The position numbers were made by a program, and so were the translations under genes. A DNA stretch of 64,000 nucleotides from Pseudosporangium ferrugineum (GTDB lineage Bacteria > Actinomycetota > Actinomycetes > Mycobacteriales > Micromonosporaceae): positions 268,021 through 332,020 of the forward strand of contig NZ_PVZG01000010.1 in assembly GCF_003002065.1 (NCBI RefSeq). Direction: 5' to 3'. Below are positions 63,415 through 64,000 of the stretch, piece by piece (the first letter of the stretch is position 1; each line of letters opens with the position of its first letter). The notes beneath the pieces are model-generated. The model saw only the letters and a program-made list of their open reading frames with translations, made no database searches and had not been told where the DNA came from.

Positions 63415-64000
63415 GCTTTTGGGGTCAGGGTCAGGGTGGCGCCAGTCCGCTGGTGGCGAGGAATCCGTAGGCGAGGGTCGGCCGGTATTGCATGCGTTTG
63501 AGCCGGTTCTTCGCGACTCGGAGTAGGTCGTCGGTGCGGCCCGGAGCGAGGTTGGCCATGCTGCGTTTGAGGCTGGACCACAGGTTCTCCACGGGGTTGA
63601 GTTCCGGGGCGTAGCCGGGAAGACGGTAGACGCGTAGCCAGGGCCGGGCGGTGATCAGGGCGCGCATCTTGGCGGATTTGTGCGCGGGTAGTCCGTCCCA
63701 GAGCAGGACGATCGGCGCGTTGAGGTGTTGGTGGGCGGCGTCGAGGAGCTTGGCGAAGTGGTCTTCGCCGAAGCCTTTCGGTTCGCCTTTACGTCCTCGG
63801 TGGACCATGGTGCGGTAGATGATGCGCGGCTGATGTCCGGCGTGGTAGGCGACGATCCCGGCGAGGGAGAGTTTGCGGCCGCCGCGCCCGGCGACGGTGA
63901 CGATGGGGGTGGTGCCTCGCCGGGCCCAGGTGCGGGCCCGGGCTGGTCTCAGCGAGATGCCGGACTCGTCGGCGAAGCAGATCCACGCGCCCAGCCTGCG
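63415..64000 (-). mobile_element. IS630-family insertion sequence, partial
   Basis: One end of the element lies just past 63414, near GGGGTCAGGGTCAGG, which may belong to its terminal inverted repeat. The transposase frame runs to the window edge. The other end, with the second repeat and the target duplication, lies outside, so boundaries are approximate. Confidence 0.75.
63431..64000 (-). CDS. IS630 transposase, 3' part
   Basis: At least 189 residues of a DDE transposase, open to the window edge. The catalytic triad is visible: the first Asp in FADESGISL near the visible start, the second Asp in VLLWDGLPAHKS and the Glu in PELNPVENLWSSLK. GTTPIVTVAGRGGRKLSLAG and RLPGYAPELNPVENLW are family landmarks. 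The frame is continuous from the window edge through the internal ATG at 63808, so nothing indicates a frameshift here. The N-terminal helix-turn-helix part is outside. It could be an intact copy. Confidence 0.88.
   Translation of the reverse strand, partial: RRLGAWICFADESGISLRPARARTWARRGTTPIVTVAGRGGRKLSLAGIVAYHAGHQPRIIYRTMVHRGRKGEPKGFGEDHFAKLLDAAHQHLNAPIVLLWDGLPAHKSAKMRALITARPWLRVYRLPGYAPELNPVENLWSSLKRSMANLAPGRTDDLLRVAKNRLKRMQYRPTLAYGFLATSGLAPP

Noticed and set aside
63789..63986. Separate small ORF suggesting a frameshifted or split transposase
   Set aside because: The IS630 frame continues without a stop from 63808 to the window edge and contains the first catalytic Asp, so no frameshift is needed. 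The small ORF is a shadow.

Overview
This window is very GC-rich actinobacterial DNA. GTG and TTG starts, GTGA/ATGA stop-start overlaps and long antisense open frames are common. An Lsr2 nucleoid protein, several F420-dependent enzymes including an F420-dependent glucose-6-phosphate dehydrogenase, two FliA/WhiG-type sigma factors and the tail of a chemotaxis receptor point to a flagellated, sporulating member of the Micromonosporaceae, most likely Actinoplanes or a close relative. The genus is inferred, not shown. No rRNA, tRNA or CRISPR array was seen.

Region by region. 1-6.8 kb: MCP tail, an esterase divergent from a WD40 protein, an ArsR regulator coupled to an ArsN/PAT-type acetyltransferase, an unknown protein, an 820-bp repeat-rich gap, a secreted beta-propeller protein and TrmB. 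6.8-19.3 kb: a GAF/PAS histidine kinase, an SBP56 methanethiol oxidase coupled to a six-helix membrane protein, then secreted or lipid-anchored enzymes (gamma-glutamyltransferase, Tap-type peptidase, M14 carboxypeptidase, sugar dehydrogenase-like lipoprotein). 19.3-29.7 kb: a sodium:solute symporter with a small membrane partner, an Xaa-Pro dipeptidyl-peptidase homologue with an apparent internal deletion, a GH97 glycosidase, a coupled F420 oxidoreductase and HAD phosphatase, a glycosyltransferase and FGD. 29.7-35.7 kb: an ECF sigma factor fused through a membrane segment to an extracellular GH128 glucanase, next to an RsbW-like kinase and a SpoIIE-like phosphatase, then MarR, LLM and Lsr2 genes. 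36-52 kb: an unknown protein coupled to a D,D-carboxypeptidase, two FliA-like sigma genes flanking a HelR-type RNA polymerase motor, a DEAD-box helicase followed by a 22-bp tandem array, an App1-type phosphatase and a sirtuin. 52-61 kb: a complete oligosaccharide-uptake locus (LacI regulator, solute-binding lipoprotein, two permeases, two ATPases, GH1 beta-glucosidase). 61-64 kb: a ROK regulator, a methyltransferase and the 3' part of an IS630 transposase that runs off the window.

How the genes fit together: the clearest functional unit is the 52-61 kb locus, where the LacI-family protein probably controls import and intracellular cleavage of beta-linked glucose oligosaccharides. ArsR-ArsN looks like a small organoarsenical or phosphinothricin detoxification operon. 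The methanethiol oxidase and its coupled membrane protein form a sulfur (possibly copper) unit. The sigma-glucanase fusion is the most unusual architecture: it would link an extracellular beta-glucan enzyme directly to transcription. Many intergenic regions carry tandem repeats with different unit lengths (18, 22, 34, about 35 and about 80 bp).
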